Source: Prostheceraeus crozeri
Taxonomy: Eukaryota; Platyhelminthes; Polycladida; Euryleptidae
DNA length: 64,000 nucleotides
Reading direction: 5' to 3'
Assembly (NCBI GenBank): GCA_907163375.1
Contig: CAJQUW010006364.1
Location: 1 to 64,000, forward strand
Positions 32,961 to 44,432 of this stretch are shown here, piece after piece. Numbering within the stretch: the stretch's first letter is position 1; the number at the start of each line of letters is the position of its first letter. Below the pieces are notes generated by a model. It searched no databases. It was not told the origin of the DNA and was given only the letters and a program-made list of their open reading frames with translations. The position numbers and the translations under genes are program-made.

Positions 32961-34440
32961 ATAATCTGTCAATGGACCCCGGTCGGTGCTGCTGCCTCTT
33001 TACAGAAATGTCGCAGAGAGAGAAGTGCTGAAATGGTGGCTATGTTTGTGGAAATGACCGGACTTGTTTCTGCAATTCCATTGTTGACCTAGCGCACAGT
33101 GACTGCCAATTGGTGCGTTTCAGAGGGTCTTGCAAGAGTCCTAGCTGCGGTTTCTTGTCGTCGAAGTTGACGAACACGTCGACGACGTCTTCTTCTGCAT
33201 CAAGACATTGCATCAGCTCACCGAGCACAGATAACGAAGGATTTTCTTGGAACTAATGTCAAATGACTTCTGTCAGTAAGATCAGTCGTGAATATTTCTT
33301 TGTGATAGTGTGGTATTTAACTAGATTATATTTATTGTCAATTTTATGCCGAATGTCGTCGTTGCTACTTTCATAGTAACATTAACAAAACGTTTAGTTA
33401 GCTCTACTTTATGAATCAAGTTGATAAATATCAATTCATTCAAACGATATCTTTTTTTCAATCATGATGACTTATATATCTCTAAGATAACTATTTGTGA
33501 GTTCATGAATTATAATGTGTTTTTATTTCGGATTGATAATAAGATTGATTTCAAAATTACATAATGCATAATTGATGGTTCAATTGTTGATAATTTTGAA
33601 TGTCATTATCTCACTACTTACAAAACAGTAGTAAGTACCATGCAACATTGGTGTGGTCTTTATTGACAAAAGGCCTCAAATAAACATATTTCAGACATCA
33701 TTGATGCTTTCTTTTGACATTGTGTTGGTATGGCTTTAGCATGTAAAGCATACCACACTTGAAATAACATGCGAAAAGAGATACAGAAATGTACCAAAAA
33801 TGTTTTGGTGTGCATCCTTCGTATGTGATCGGCATTGAGCGATTTACAGTGTACTTCCAATTGGAGAGACCTCAGTGATCGTTTTATCTAATCACTGATC
33901 TGTGTCTGCATCGATGAAGTCCCTGTCATCGTCATCGACATGCATTGACCTCCATTTTTCAAAACACTCGTGGAGATATCCCTCATATCTAAGTTTGAGT
34001 GACTGTGTGATTACGATTCTGGTCATCATTTGGTATCAGTTTTAGAAGTATGGGGCTCAAATCCGACAAAGAACCTATTTCGAATGAAAGAAATACATCA
34101 ATGTCTTATCTCCCACAATCTGCTTACCTGCTGTCTGCATTTACTATGTTCTATTGCTAGAAGAAACGTTCATTCGCTTCATAATAGTATAATAATTACT
34201 CATTCAATAGAATATCCCCTAAGGCTTAATAATGTAAATTTGTGGCACTTACATTATATACTGTTATTTCGTGTGAAGCCTCAAATGCTTCGCAACAATA
34301 TGACTCACTTTATTTATACAGGTCATGTTCATCAAAATTGAGCAGCATAAGTGTAATGAGACACATAATGTAGTCATTTATCGCCACTTGCCAAATGTGC
34401 TCCATGAAATATGACGATAATGAAAATGTATATCATAAAT
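32961..34440. other. Intergenic, nothing recognised
   Basis: AT-rich sequence with no supported gene. The frame at 33040-33228 (minus) has no domain. Confidence 0.4.
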
Positions 34441-34441
34441 G

Positions 34442-34613
34442 AAAAGAGCCACGAAATTCATTAAGATCTATTAAGCATGAGGTATTTTGTCCAATCTCAA
34501 CGGGTGCTAACTTTGGACAGAAACAAATTTTAGATGTAAAATTAGAGATTGTCTGTTGAGATTAGACGAAAGGCCTCGCCGTAATAAACCATAATGAATC
34601 TCGTGGCTTTTTT
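34442..34613. mobile_element. Palindromic MITE, about 172 bp
   Basis: The left end AAAAGAGCCACGAAATTCATTA is mirrored by TAATGAATCTCGTGGCTTTTTT at the right. Imperfect complementarity extends over about 60 bp to the inverted pair CCAATCTCAAC / GTTGAGATTAG. There is no coding content. Confidence 0.65.
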
Positions 34614-35080
<467 letters not shown>

Positions 35081-36965
35081 TTACATGTGATTTTTTGTAA
35101 TGCCATTGGAATGTAGATACAGTAGTTGGTGGTATAAAAATATGCCATTAAACCCTAAATGGTTAAAAGACATTTCGAATATAAGCATGCTCATTGAAGA
35201 CATCAGCAATAACAATAAATCAATAATGGTTAATATATATGATAGTTGAAAAATAAGCGCCCTCATAAGATGTATTTTTTTAATACGCGACCCGGGTCCC
35301 TGAATACGCTATGCGGTAGGCCCCTACTGCATAAATATAAGAAAACGCATTGCAAAACTGAAATCTGCAGAAATAGAAATTTCAGTGCGGAAACGACAGT
35401 CATTAATATTGTAGTCGAGATCACGCCTAGAAACAGAAAACATGTACTTTTGAATTGAAACTTGGTCTACTGCTATCTTTTTAATTTGATTTTATAGCCA
35501 AAAATGTAGGAAACTGTCATTTTTAATAGCGATGATGGTAAGAGCTTTCGAAATCGACACCTCAAAAAGTATTTTTTCTTATACAGTGTTGTGTAGCAAA
35601 ATTGCCCCCTCCTGTTGATTTTGCAAGAAATACAGTTTTCCAGAGGTGGATACACACGATTCTAGTTTTGTTTTTTTTACATTTTTCTGGCCATTCTTAC
35701 AAGACTGAAATGCTTGTTCCACATTAATTTATATCAATAAATGTTTTTCTGCACGACACTGTGTTTGTCACTTACTTGTGCTCAATTTAATGCACTGTAG
35801 ACTTAAAGAGTCAAATACAATATCAAATATGTGTCGATTGAGCTAATGTAATAAGCTGTAAATGTTGACCTACGTACAGTTAATTTTATAAATAAATGAG
35901 GACCAAAGCAAGATTATTTGTAAATATATAATCTTGGATTCTTCATTAAGCTCACTTCTTGACCTCAACGCTAAAATCTTGGAATTTTGCATTGCAAGTT
36001 GTCTATGTTTACTTTTTGAAAGGATGTATGCATGGAGGCCTAATTGGAAGCTATTTTTTAAATCTGACGAATTACATGAACTGCCGACACTCCGTCTATG
36101 TTGTAAAACATTTGTCAATCTAAGGAGAATGACGGATTATTGGCCTGTGGTGCCAATTTATGCAGAGCTTTTAGCAAACGCTAAATGATAGCAGTGAGCA
36201 GGTTTGAATGAAATCGACTGTCATTTTCAACGACTATATAATTCAACGTGTCTAAAGCACTTTTTTCATGGCTTCTATTCATTTAACAAGGTGCCAAATT
36301 TCAATTGAAAAGTTGCTTTGTTGGTGGAATAAAAATAGCAGTTTTAAAGCAGTGCATTTATTGTTTCAGCCCTCCGATACTACAGATATAAACTAGCAAG
36401 TTTACCGCATGGGGTCCACTGTGGACCACAAGTAATTATGATCATTATATATATCAGCAGCAGAGATCAATTGAAAAGTCAAAACTTCTTCTTTAAGAAT
36501 TCTATAGCATGATTCGATTGTCCTTCGACGACTGTCCATCCGGGAAAAACACCCTTTTGTAATCGACAGACTGATAATTCACAAGAGAGAGACCAGATTC
36601 CCTCCCGAAAAATCGTCTGCGTTGGCTGATTCCTTGATTCCAGAGGAATGTAAATGAACATTGAATCAAACGCATTGATTCCTGAAAGCTAAACAAGTTA
36701 TTTATATAAGACAATCAAGATCCTGTACTTGCTAAAACCTAAAAGAACGCATTAGGTTTGCGTGTTAAGTCAATGACGTTCGGCCTACTGAAAGTCACCA
36801 TTGACCATCGTCGAGTCGCTCGCTTCACTGTGTATGTTGAAGACCATTTACCGACGGTAGTGACTTGCCTTTCGTTGAGTGAAATAATTCAGGATTGACA
36901 CAGTTGACCAGTTGCGAGTCAGGCGATGCATTTCACAGGCAAGTAAAGAGAGTTTCTGACTCGAT
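35081..36965. other. Intergenic, nothing recognised
   Basis: Short frames only (for example 35934-36188, plus, 84 codons), with no domain or convincing splice sites. Confidence 0.4.
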
Positions 36966-37599
36966 ATATTTATTGGTCGAAATATATATTATATTGATAT
37001 AATTGATTATATTGATATATAAAGAAATTGATATAATTTATTGGTCGAAAGTAAAAAGCTATAAATTTTACACGTCGCACAGCGTGACGGGCCTTCAGCT
37101 TCCAGCGCCTTCTTACGGTTGATATTCAAATGGCGGTCAGTACACTTGGTGTGGAGATTTATAAAGAAGTGAATGGTATTAAGAATTGCGTAGCTTGTTG
37201 AATGTGAGGTGATCAAAGTGAGAAGGCAGACTGTAGCAAGGTAATTCATGTCTTCTATTGATTGTTGGCTTCAAGTGTGTAATAGCTTTTGCTTCAGTGA
37301 ATGTTGTGTCTCGAGTGCTTGCCAGCCTAGCAATGAAATCGACCTGAAAATCCTCGATGCTACCTAGATCATTATGTTTGCTTTTAATATGCTCATAGAG
37401 AGAGCTGGATGCAGACTTATTAATTATTGCACATCTGTGTTCTGCGTGCCGAGTGGAGAATTTTCTTACAGTCTTTCCAATGTAGCATTTTCCACATTTA
37501 TTACATGTGCGCCTATTACATGTACCTATTACATGTGCTACGTATTTATTTCCGCTACGTATTTATCACTGCATTTATACTTAGGTAAATGTAAACATT
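36966..37599 (-). mobile_element. Penelope-like remnant, GIY-YIG part (left flank of Polinton 2)
   Basis: Minus-strand translation gives CGKCYIGKTVRKFSTRHAEH, then SLYEHIKSKHNDLGS and EDFQVDFIARLAS, a clear GIY-YIG nuclease of Penelope type. INLHTKCTDRHLNINRKK lies further on. It shares family sequence with the remnant at 13075-13470. Its upstream part lies on the other side of Polinton 2, at 49463-49799, so the larger element inserted into this one. Confidence 0.75.
37594..37599. repeat. Target-site duplication of Polinton 2, left copy
   Basis: AACATT stands directly before the first base of the left terminal inverted repeat. The same six bases follow the right one. Six base pairs is the standard Polinton duplication length. 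Confidence 0.9.
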
Positions 37600-37986
37600 A
37601 GTAATAGGAAGAAGACCGTTCCAGGACACCGAAAAATTCAGAAAAATTGGTATTTTTAAAAACGACATAAATTCATGAATTTGAACCCTTTTTCAGGTTT
37701 TTAAGACCTAAATTCATAAATTTAGTCCATTTAAAAAGTACCATTTTTTTGAAAATTTGGTATTTTTAAAAACGCCTAAATTTAAGAAAATTGGTCATTT
37801 TTTCAGGTCATGAAGACCTAAAATCATAAATTTAAGCGTTTTTAAAAATACCCAATTTCTCAAATTTTTCAAAATTCCATGACATGTTACACCCCCTTAA
37901 AATCATGACCGGTCCAGGACACTGTAAAATCATAAAAGTTAAGAATCTCAAATTTGAGATTATGACATTTTACACCCCCTTAAAAT
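37600..37986 (+). repeat. Left terminal inverted repeat of Polinton 2
   Basis: This matches the reverse complement of 49077-49462 almost throughout. Inside are internal iterations built from TTTTTAAAAACG, CTAAATTCATGAATTT and CAGGTTTTTAAGACC. The terminal AG dinucleotide is typical of Polintons. Confidence 0.9.
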
Positions 37987-39190
37987 CATGACCGTTCAAG
38001 GACACAACATCAGAAAAATTGGTAATTTTAAAAACGTCTAAATTCATGAATTTTATCCATTTTTCAGGTTTTTAAAATATGAGTTAACTAAAATTATGTG
38101 TCTAAAAATATTTCTTTAAAAATGGAAGAAACCTCAACGGGGACGAAAATGAAAGGAATAAATGTCGAAGAAACCGCAAGAATATATCCTTCGTTATCTC
38201 AATTAAAAAAAAGTGAAATGGATCTCAATTATTATTAAGATTAGAGCATTATGATAAATTAAGAAGACGCAATTATTACTTAGACATTCTTCGTTATTGT
38301 ATTCTCAACATTATTTAAAGTACTAATTGTGTGAACTAGAAGATCATTGTAACTCATAAACTCAAAATTATTCAATGAACCCGTACACTGGCTGATAATT
38401 GAAGAGAGAGAGAGAGATATTTATTGTTCTAGCAACGAAAAACATCTAACAGATTTCCCCTAAAATTATCGTTGAATCTCTTGTCATTTCAATTTGCGCA
38501 TCGGTAAGCTGTTGATATTTCAATTTACGCGTCGGTAAACTTTTGACATTTCAATTTACCCCTACGTAAATTATTCTCAGAATCAGTTTTCAATATCTGT
38601 TTTCAAAATCTGTTTTCAAAGTCTGTTTTCAAATTCAGTTTTAGAAATCCATGTGCAAAATTCATTTAACGTTTTCACATGAATAGGTTAAAAAACATAG
38701 GGGTAGCAAAGTACTTCCCATTGTGAAGTCATGAATAGGTTAAGCACATAAGAGTGCAGTGACAATTAAGCAATTCTCATTGTGAACTCTGAACACATGA
38801 ACGCCGATATGCGGGATAGTTGTTATAGCAATTTTAAACAATCACTTTAACGATGAAACACATTAACGAATGAAGTTCATGAAGAAAATGGAAAACTGTA
38901 AAACAATGTAGATTAGAATAATTATTATACAATCATTTCAAAATCGAATAAGTAGTAAGGAAAGTCATCATTATGGAACAGTTTTAAATCAATACTCCCC
39001 CCTTCTGACTTCTAGGGGTCCCTATAAGAATTTTTTTTTATTATAAAATGACTAGCATTACCGAGTTCTTAAAATTATGAGGAACGCAAACAACTACAAA
39101 TTTTGATCTGAAGAATTCAATCAATTGGGAATAAAGAATTTTCACATATTGATGAGAGACTAATTACAATTCCTAAAAAATAAGGCATCT
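37987..39190. other. Left non-coding part of Polinton 2
   Basis: Bases 37988-38085 repeat the start of the terminal repeat in direct orientation (GACCGTTCAAGGACAC and onward). A 38-codon frame starts at 38122 and resembles nothing known. Short degenerate tandem repeats follow: three units of an ATTTCAATTTACGCGTCGGTA type at 38480-38570, and four or five TTTTCAAAATCTG units at 38585-38640. A GA run lies at 38404-38418. Confidence 0.6.
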
Positions 39191-39194
39191 ATAA

Positions 39195-39513
39195 ATTTCA
39201 TAACAAATCTTCACACATCAGATGAAAAAGGAGTACATTGGTCTGCGGGACAAAGAAATACAAACGGAGATAATTATTATTTTGACGGCCCGGAGGCTGA
39301 GAACTATTGGTTCGACTCTTATGGATTACCTCCAACAAATGAAGTCAAAGAATTACTTGGAAATGGAACTTATAATACATTTCAAATTCAAAAACCAGGA
39401 ACTACTTATTGTGGTCAATTATGTCTTTATGTTTTATTGAAATCACAGGAAGGAGTACCATTTCTTGATATCATGTTAGAATTGAACAAGGGAATTTCAT
39501 TCCCGAAACGTTA
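39195..39513 (+). pseudogene. PRO: Adenain-type protease remnant, Polinton 2
   Basis: Translation shows GVHWSAG (catalytic His), NYWFDSYG (acidic residue) and YCGQLCLYVLL (nucleophile Cys). This is the same C5-type pattern as in Polinton 1 but divergent in sequence. It is the leftmost recognisable gene of the element and faces the minus-strand block. It is a broken remnant of the virion maturation protease. Confidence 0.7.
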
Positions 39514-39560
39514 GTTCCAATAATAATTATAATGATAATTAAAAATCACTTCGTTGTAAT

Positions 39561-40303
39561 TCATTTTGATAAAATCGGCCTCTGATATCTTTCTTCATCA
39601 TCTAAATCTTTGATTTCGTAAGTAATCGGATAAGTTTGATTTATTTTACAAACTTCAAATATTTCTTTAGTCCAATAGCCAACAAAGCCTTTCTCAAATT
39701 CATTCTTATACTTAAATATTCTAACTCTATCTCCAATCTTAAATTTCGGCTTAAGTTTCTGCAAATTCGGATTACTCTCATTCGAATAATTATTTTCGAA
39801 TATTCTTTCGTATCAAATCAGGATTGTCAGAAGCATTCTTTGGAGTTTCTTCAATACCTGAATGAACTTTATTATTATACTCTTCTACAACTCCTGGTAG
39901 TATCTTCAACTATTTCTGATTTGCTTGTTCTGTAAATTTCTTAAAAAATTTATTTTTCAATGATCTATTGAATCGCTCTATTACTACAGCCTTTCCTGCA
40001 TTTTCAGTTGAATAAACAGTTTCAAATAGTGGCGTAACGTTTCTATTGTAAAACTCAGACCCTTTGTCAACAAACAATTTCTTTGGCTTTCTGTTAGTTT
40101 CTTTAAAGATTTCTTCAAACGCATATTTAACTGACAGACCACTTTTTGTTTTTTAAAGGCTTCACCCAAGCGTATCGTGTATGTAAATCTATAACGGTCA
40201 ATGCGTATTTATAATCAGAATCATTCGGCATATGAATAAGATCAGCACTCCAAATATCATCTTTATTAAATACTTTTACTTTCAATAGATATTTAGGCCT
40301 TCT
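39561..40303 (-). pseudogene. INT: Retroviral-type integrase remnant, Polinton 2
   Basis: Minus-strand translation shows parts of an rve-type integrase core: DIWSADLIHM with the first Asp, then TVIDLHTRYAWVKPLKNK. A SEFYNRNVTPLFE-like segment supplies the second Asp region, and an AVVIERFNRSLKNKF-like segment the Glu. The C-terminal SH3/chromodomain-like KIGDRVRIFKYKNEFEKG and GYWTKEIFEV follow. This enzyme makes the 6-bp staggered insertion seen at the element's ends. The remnant has a few breaks. Confidence 0.78.
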
Positions 40304-40768
40304 ATATTCTTTATGAATTTCGGACGCGTGGGTTTCATTTGCTGACGGATCAATACCCTGACCGAATATCATTTTAGCTTGTAAAGCTTTCTTAACAAAC
40401 ATTCTTTCAATTCTTTCTCTAATTGTAGGATTTTGAATACTATCTAATTCTTGAATCATCTTCTTATCAGCTACATGTCGAGAACTTAGGTCATGATTTC
40501 GATAAGCTAAATCATGTCTGTAAGCTGCGGCATCTACTCTGTTTATTGGTTCTTCACCTGGTTTTGGATTATTATTCTCATCTAGTCTTATATCTATTCG
40601 AGTTCCTGGACCGGTATATGAATGACCAGGAAGATGTTTTTCTTTCGAATATTTACTCCAAATAAATCCAGGAAAGTTTTCTAATGTTTTTTGTATGTCA
40701 CCTCCGCTGTGCAGCCGACCGGTGTGCTGACAATTTAAGGTTTTATGTACTTTTAGGAGATTATTCAA
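40304..40768 (-). CDS. Phospholipase A2-like domain, Polinton 2
   Basis: The segment contains GHSYTGPGTRID, a calcium-loop-like 'YxGPG', followed about 30 residues later by DAAAYRHDLAYRNH, the 'HDxxY' active-site pattern of parvoviral VP1-type phospholipase A2. Similar domains occur in virion proteins of Polintons and parvoviruses, where they help breach endosomal membranes. Here it is read in one open frame with the start of the integrase region, with no stop between. Whether that reflects a real fusion or chance joining in a decayed element cannot be told. Confidence 0.6.
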
Positions 40769-40867
40769 TACATCTAAATTAGAAATTTTTAATTTAATTT
40801 AATTTTCGGAATCTGTAGAATTCATTTTAAAAGATAAAATAAATGTTTTACCTAATCATACTAGGAC

Positions 40868-41314
40868 TTACATATATTCCAGAACCATCTTTTTTTCTTT
40901 AATTTCAATTAAATCATCAACATTGTGTAGAACATTTTTAAGAATTCGTTTTCCTTCATCAACTAAATTTAATTTACTAATAAAATTATATACTACTCCT
41001 TCTCCTTTAGCAACTTTCTCTAGCTCTATGTTATGACGTTTTTGTTCTTCTAATGCTGCTTTCTCTGATTTATTTTTATTTACTGCTTGGACAATACCAG
41101 CTGTCCCACCTGCAACACTTCCTGCTGCTGCTATACCTCCTATTATTAGAGGAATTAATGTGAGAATCCTGCCATTCTTTTCTTCTTGTAATTGAATATT
41201 CTCTATCATTGGTTTACTTATGCAATACTTTTTTTTGTTAATCGTAATAGTTTTAGGTGTGTTACGTAATTTTAATTCAACAGTTTTATTATTATTACTT
41301 TTCGCTTCCGACAT
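40868..41314 (-). CDS. Small membrane-segment protein, Polinton 2
   Basis: This 148-residue open frame has a polar N-terminus. A strongly hydrophobic Gly/Ala segment (ILTLIPLIIGGIAAAGSVAG, about residues 51-75) and a Lys/Glu-rich C-terminal half with helix-like spacing follow. It lies between the phospholipase-like and capsid genes. No family is recognised. It may be a minor virion or membrane-active protein, by position only. Confidence 0.5.
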   Translation of the reverse strand: MSEAKSNNNKTVELKLRNTPKTITINKKKYCISKPMIENIQLQEEKNGRILTLIPLIIGGIAAAGSVAGGTAGIVQAVNKNKSEKAALEEQKRHNIELEKVAKGEGVVYNFISKLNLVDEGKRILKNVLHNVDDLIEIKEKKMVLEYM

Positions 41315-41412
41315 TTTTAATAAAAAAATTTTAAGTTAGGAAAAATTTTAATCTATTCTAGTCATGAAAAAATTTTAAGTTTCCAAAAATTTTAAGTTAT
41401 CAAAAATTTTAA

Positions 41413-42735
41413 TTAACCCATCCCAGCCATCTTTTCATTAAGAATTTCAATAGAATATTTTACAACTTCTAGCAATAAACCATAAGCCATCAATGAAGTT
41501 GTGGAATCTTTTTTTTCAATATTAATTGTTACAGCACAACCTGTCTTGATAATATCTTCAGATTTTGCACTTAAATCGAAACAGAAAACAGGATATAAAT
41601 GTCTCCAATCTCCAGGAGTTAATAGTGGTTCAACTCCAAATTCTACACAAAGATTTCTATAAGCATCATATCCTTCCATAAATTGATTATTGGTATCATC
41701 GAATCTTAATGGATCAATTGGATATCGGGTTTGATTTAATGAAACTTGTAAACTTCGAATTGAATTATATGAAACAGATTATTGTTCTTATCAAAATTTG
41801 GAGAATTATTTCTTTGAAAAGTTAGTAATAAATATCTTAGAGTATTCGAAGTTCTAGTAAAATGCCAGTTAAATCTTTGTTCGGAAAAAGTTACTGAACT
41901 CGCAGTACGCTTTAGAAATTTTACTGGAATTGGTTTGTTAGTATTTAATCTTTTTGCAATAACTGTTTCAACCTCTAAACTAGGAGTAATATGCTTAATC
42001 CACCATTCAAGTCTATCAATTTTTAAATATGCTTTTTTTGCAGTCTTACCAAAAAGGATTAATTAATTATTTGCTGTACGATGAATTATTAATTTAAATT
42101 TTAATTGACATGATATTTTGTCATAATCTAAATATCCGAATGATGGAGACAATGACCAATTTACTGTCTGTTTACTTTTCTTCTTAAATTCACGTCTTTC
42201 TTTATATGCACTATTGTTTGTTTTATTTAAATGATTTGCAATATTTTCTACATCTTTCGCAATTCCTGCTGTGTCTGTTCCAGCGTGACTTAAATCATCA
42301 AAAATTATACCATCATTAGTATCAGGAAACCATACTTTTTATTATTTTCACCAATTGTTACAAATCTAAGCATTGCATCAATTACACCTGGAGAATCATT
42401 TATTGTTTCTATATTTTGAGTTGCAGCATCTAAACGCATTTGTGTAAATAATCGTGGAAAAAATTATTCTCTAATGCAGTATTATCGATTTCTGGTAATG
42501 GTGTTGTAAAATTGGCATCACTATATAAAGAATATTCACAGTGCAAAAATGAATCGGGTAAAAATATATAACTTTGGTGATTAATTATCAACTTCAAAAA
42601 TTAAATCACCTCCAGTATTTACTCTACTGGAAGATCCGGGATTCATAGCAATTCTTATATAGTCATTCTTTTTTTGATTGTAGCTGGCGAACGGAGGATC
42701 GTCTAATCAAAATTTATTTTCGATAAGCGAAGACA
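41413..42735 (-). pseudogene. MCP: Major capsid protein remnant, Polinton 2
   Basis: The C-terminal portion reads GYDAYRNLCVEFGVEPLL, then DWRHLYPVFCFDLSAKSED and VTINIEKKDSTTS. I associate this signature with the end of Polinton capsid proteins (the 'YPvFcFDLS' block). Further upstream in the minus direction are NPGSSSRVNTGGDLIFEV and related capsid-like fragments. It is clearly diverged from the capsid of Polinton 1 and has several breaks. Confidence 0.6.
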
Positions 42736-42843
42736 TTTTTACAAAAAATAATTTGACTTTTTGTTTTTCTCACACACAGAAAAAAATTTAATAAAAAAAA
42801 ATTACTAAAAAATTTAATTAAAAAAATTTTACTAAAATATATT

Positions 42844-43385
42844 TTAGAATTTTGCTAAACCAGCTCCGCTACAGCTTTGCTGGTTAGACCGAAGGTTACT
42901 GTTCACACCATTACCTCTTATTTCTTCAATTGAACGAACCGTAGGTTCTATGGCTACGCCTGATTTCTTCTTCTGTTTACTATCAGACCCTACAGCTATG
43001 TTAGCAATTTTGTTTTTTGTTTCCTCTGAAAGTATTTTTAATTTTTTTAGTTCTTCAGAATCATTCTTAAGTTTACGAATAGCTTCTAGCTGTTTTAATT
43101 CGTTTTGTGACTTAACAGCATTTGATATGGCACTAGCTGTACTACGTATAGCAGCTGCTCCTTTTGCAGCAGATGCAATCAAATCTTAATTATTTTTAAT
43201 TAAGTTAACGTTACTTCCAATACCAGAAAAGATACCAGCCCTTTCTTTTTGAATTGTTTCCACACTGTCATAATGGTAAACAGATTTCATAGATGGTTCA
43301 TGAGCAATTTTTTGATTTGAAGCAAAATGTTTAAGATTGTGTTTATAAATTATAGGCACTTTTTAGGATTAAATTTGACTTTTGG
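42844..43385 (-). pseudogene. Small Ala/Lys-rich protein remnant, Polinton 2
   Basis: This minus-strand region contains an Ala-rich start (ASAAKGAAAIRSTASAIS), a Lys/Glu helix-forming stretch (EAIRKLKNDSEELKKLK) and a polar C-terminus. An adjoining segment reads SVYHYDSVETIQKERAG. No family is recognised. Size and location among virion genes suggest a minor capsid or cementing protein. Confidence 0.4.
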
Positions 43386-43498
43386 AGATTTACAAATTAC
43401 TTTTTGGGTACATTTAAGATTTACGTTTAGATTTACGTGCGTCATCGGCTAAAGCCTCTGGACAAGGTCCAATAGGTTAAAACCCAAGACTTCGTCGA

Positions 43499-44386
43499 TC
43501 AAGATTTACGTGTGTGAATGTCCAACAACTTCGTGATAACTTTATTAATTTTCTTTTGCACTTTATCTACTGCGTCAAGCAGCGTGTGATGTATTTCAAT
43601 TTCTTTTCTATTAACTTGCATTTTCTCTTGATTAATCTTCAACGCCGTTTTAAGAGCATTCAATTTAACTTCAAGAACATCTGGTTGTTTTTTAACAGCA
43701 TCTAACTGTTTTTTATTTCCTTTGGAGTTTTCTTGTAAATTTTTCTTTAATTCATTTTCTAAATTGATTTTAAGAGCTTTCATTTTATCAACTTTTTCAT
43801 TAAGTGAGTTTACTTCATTGATTATTCTATTCATCTTTTTCATTTGTTGAGAAATTTTAGAACTTAATTCATCAACACTTTTTTGGAATGTAGTTTGTAA
43901 CTGCTTTAAATTTTTTTTAATTCTTTCAGGAAGTTTTTCTATTTCATCTTCTAATTGTTCTTTCAATAATTTTATCTGATGTTTAATTTTAATTACAGCA
44001 GATTTTAAATTTTTAGAAAGTAATATTAAAATTTTTGATTGTTCAGAAATCTTTTTAAAAAGTTTTGCTATATCTGCTTCTAGCTCTCTATCCTTTTTAT
44101 CAAGTTTTAATATTTTTTCGTTTAATGATTTGTCATTAAGTTTAAGCAACCATAATTCATTCATCAGTGGAACCAAAACATCGTTTATATATTTTTCTTT
44201 TAAGTCATTGATTTGTGTATCAACATATTGTTTATTTGTTAACTCTGTATTTTGTTGCGGAAGAATAGAAAGATGCAATGGACCAGATAAAACGTCTCCA
44301 GTTTTCATGATATAATTTTCTATTACTATTTCTGATTCACGATTATTCGGGATATATGCACCTCCACCAACACTTGATAACATCAT
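43499..44386 (-). CDS. Fibre-like coiled-coil protein, Polinton 2
   Basis: This 295-residue open frame starts with an MKTGDVLSGPLHLS...LTNKQYVDTQ segment. That pattern, 'MxGxLxGxLxL...NKxYVD', occurs at the shaft of many viral and phage fibre proteins. About 240 residues of almost uninterrupted heptad-like Leu/Ile/Lys/Glu coiled coil follow. It is probably a trimeric fibre or spike. It lies at the end of the minus-strand virion block and diverges from the clamp-like gene at 44433. The role is inference; the motif and coiled coil are direct readings. Confidence 0.55.
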   Translation of the reverse strand: MMLSSVGGGAYIPNNRESEIVIENYIMKTGDVLSGPLHLSILPQQNTELTNKQYVDTQINDLKEKYINDVLVPLMNELWLLKLNDKSLNEKILKLDKKDRELEADIAKLFKKISEQSKILILLSKNLKSAVIKIKHQIKLLKEQLEDEIEKLPERIKKNLKQLQTTFQKSVDELSSKISQQMKKMNRIINEVNSLNEKVDKMKALKINLENELKKNLQENSKGNKKQLDAVKKQPDVLEVKLNALKTALKINQEKMQVNRKEIEIHHTLLDAVDKVQKKINKVITKLLDIHTRKS

Positions 44387-44432
44387 TTTTTTAACAATAA
44401 AAAGTAATTTTTTCTCACATAAAAATAAAAAA

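Noticed and set aside
33040-33228. Minus-strand frame near the mariner remnant
   Set aside because: No match to transposase or host domains; it probably arises by chance.
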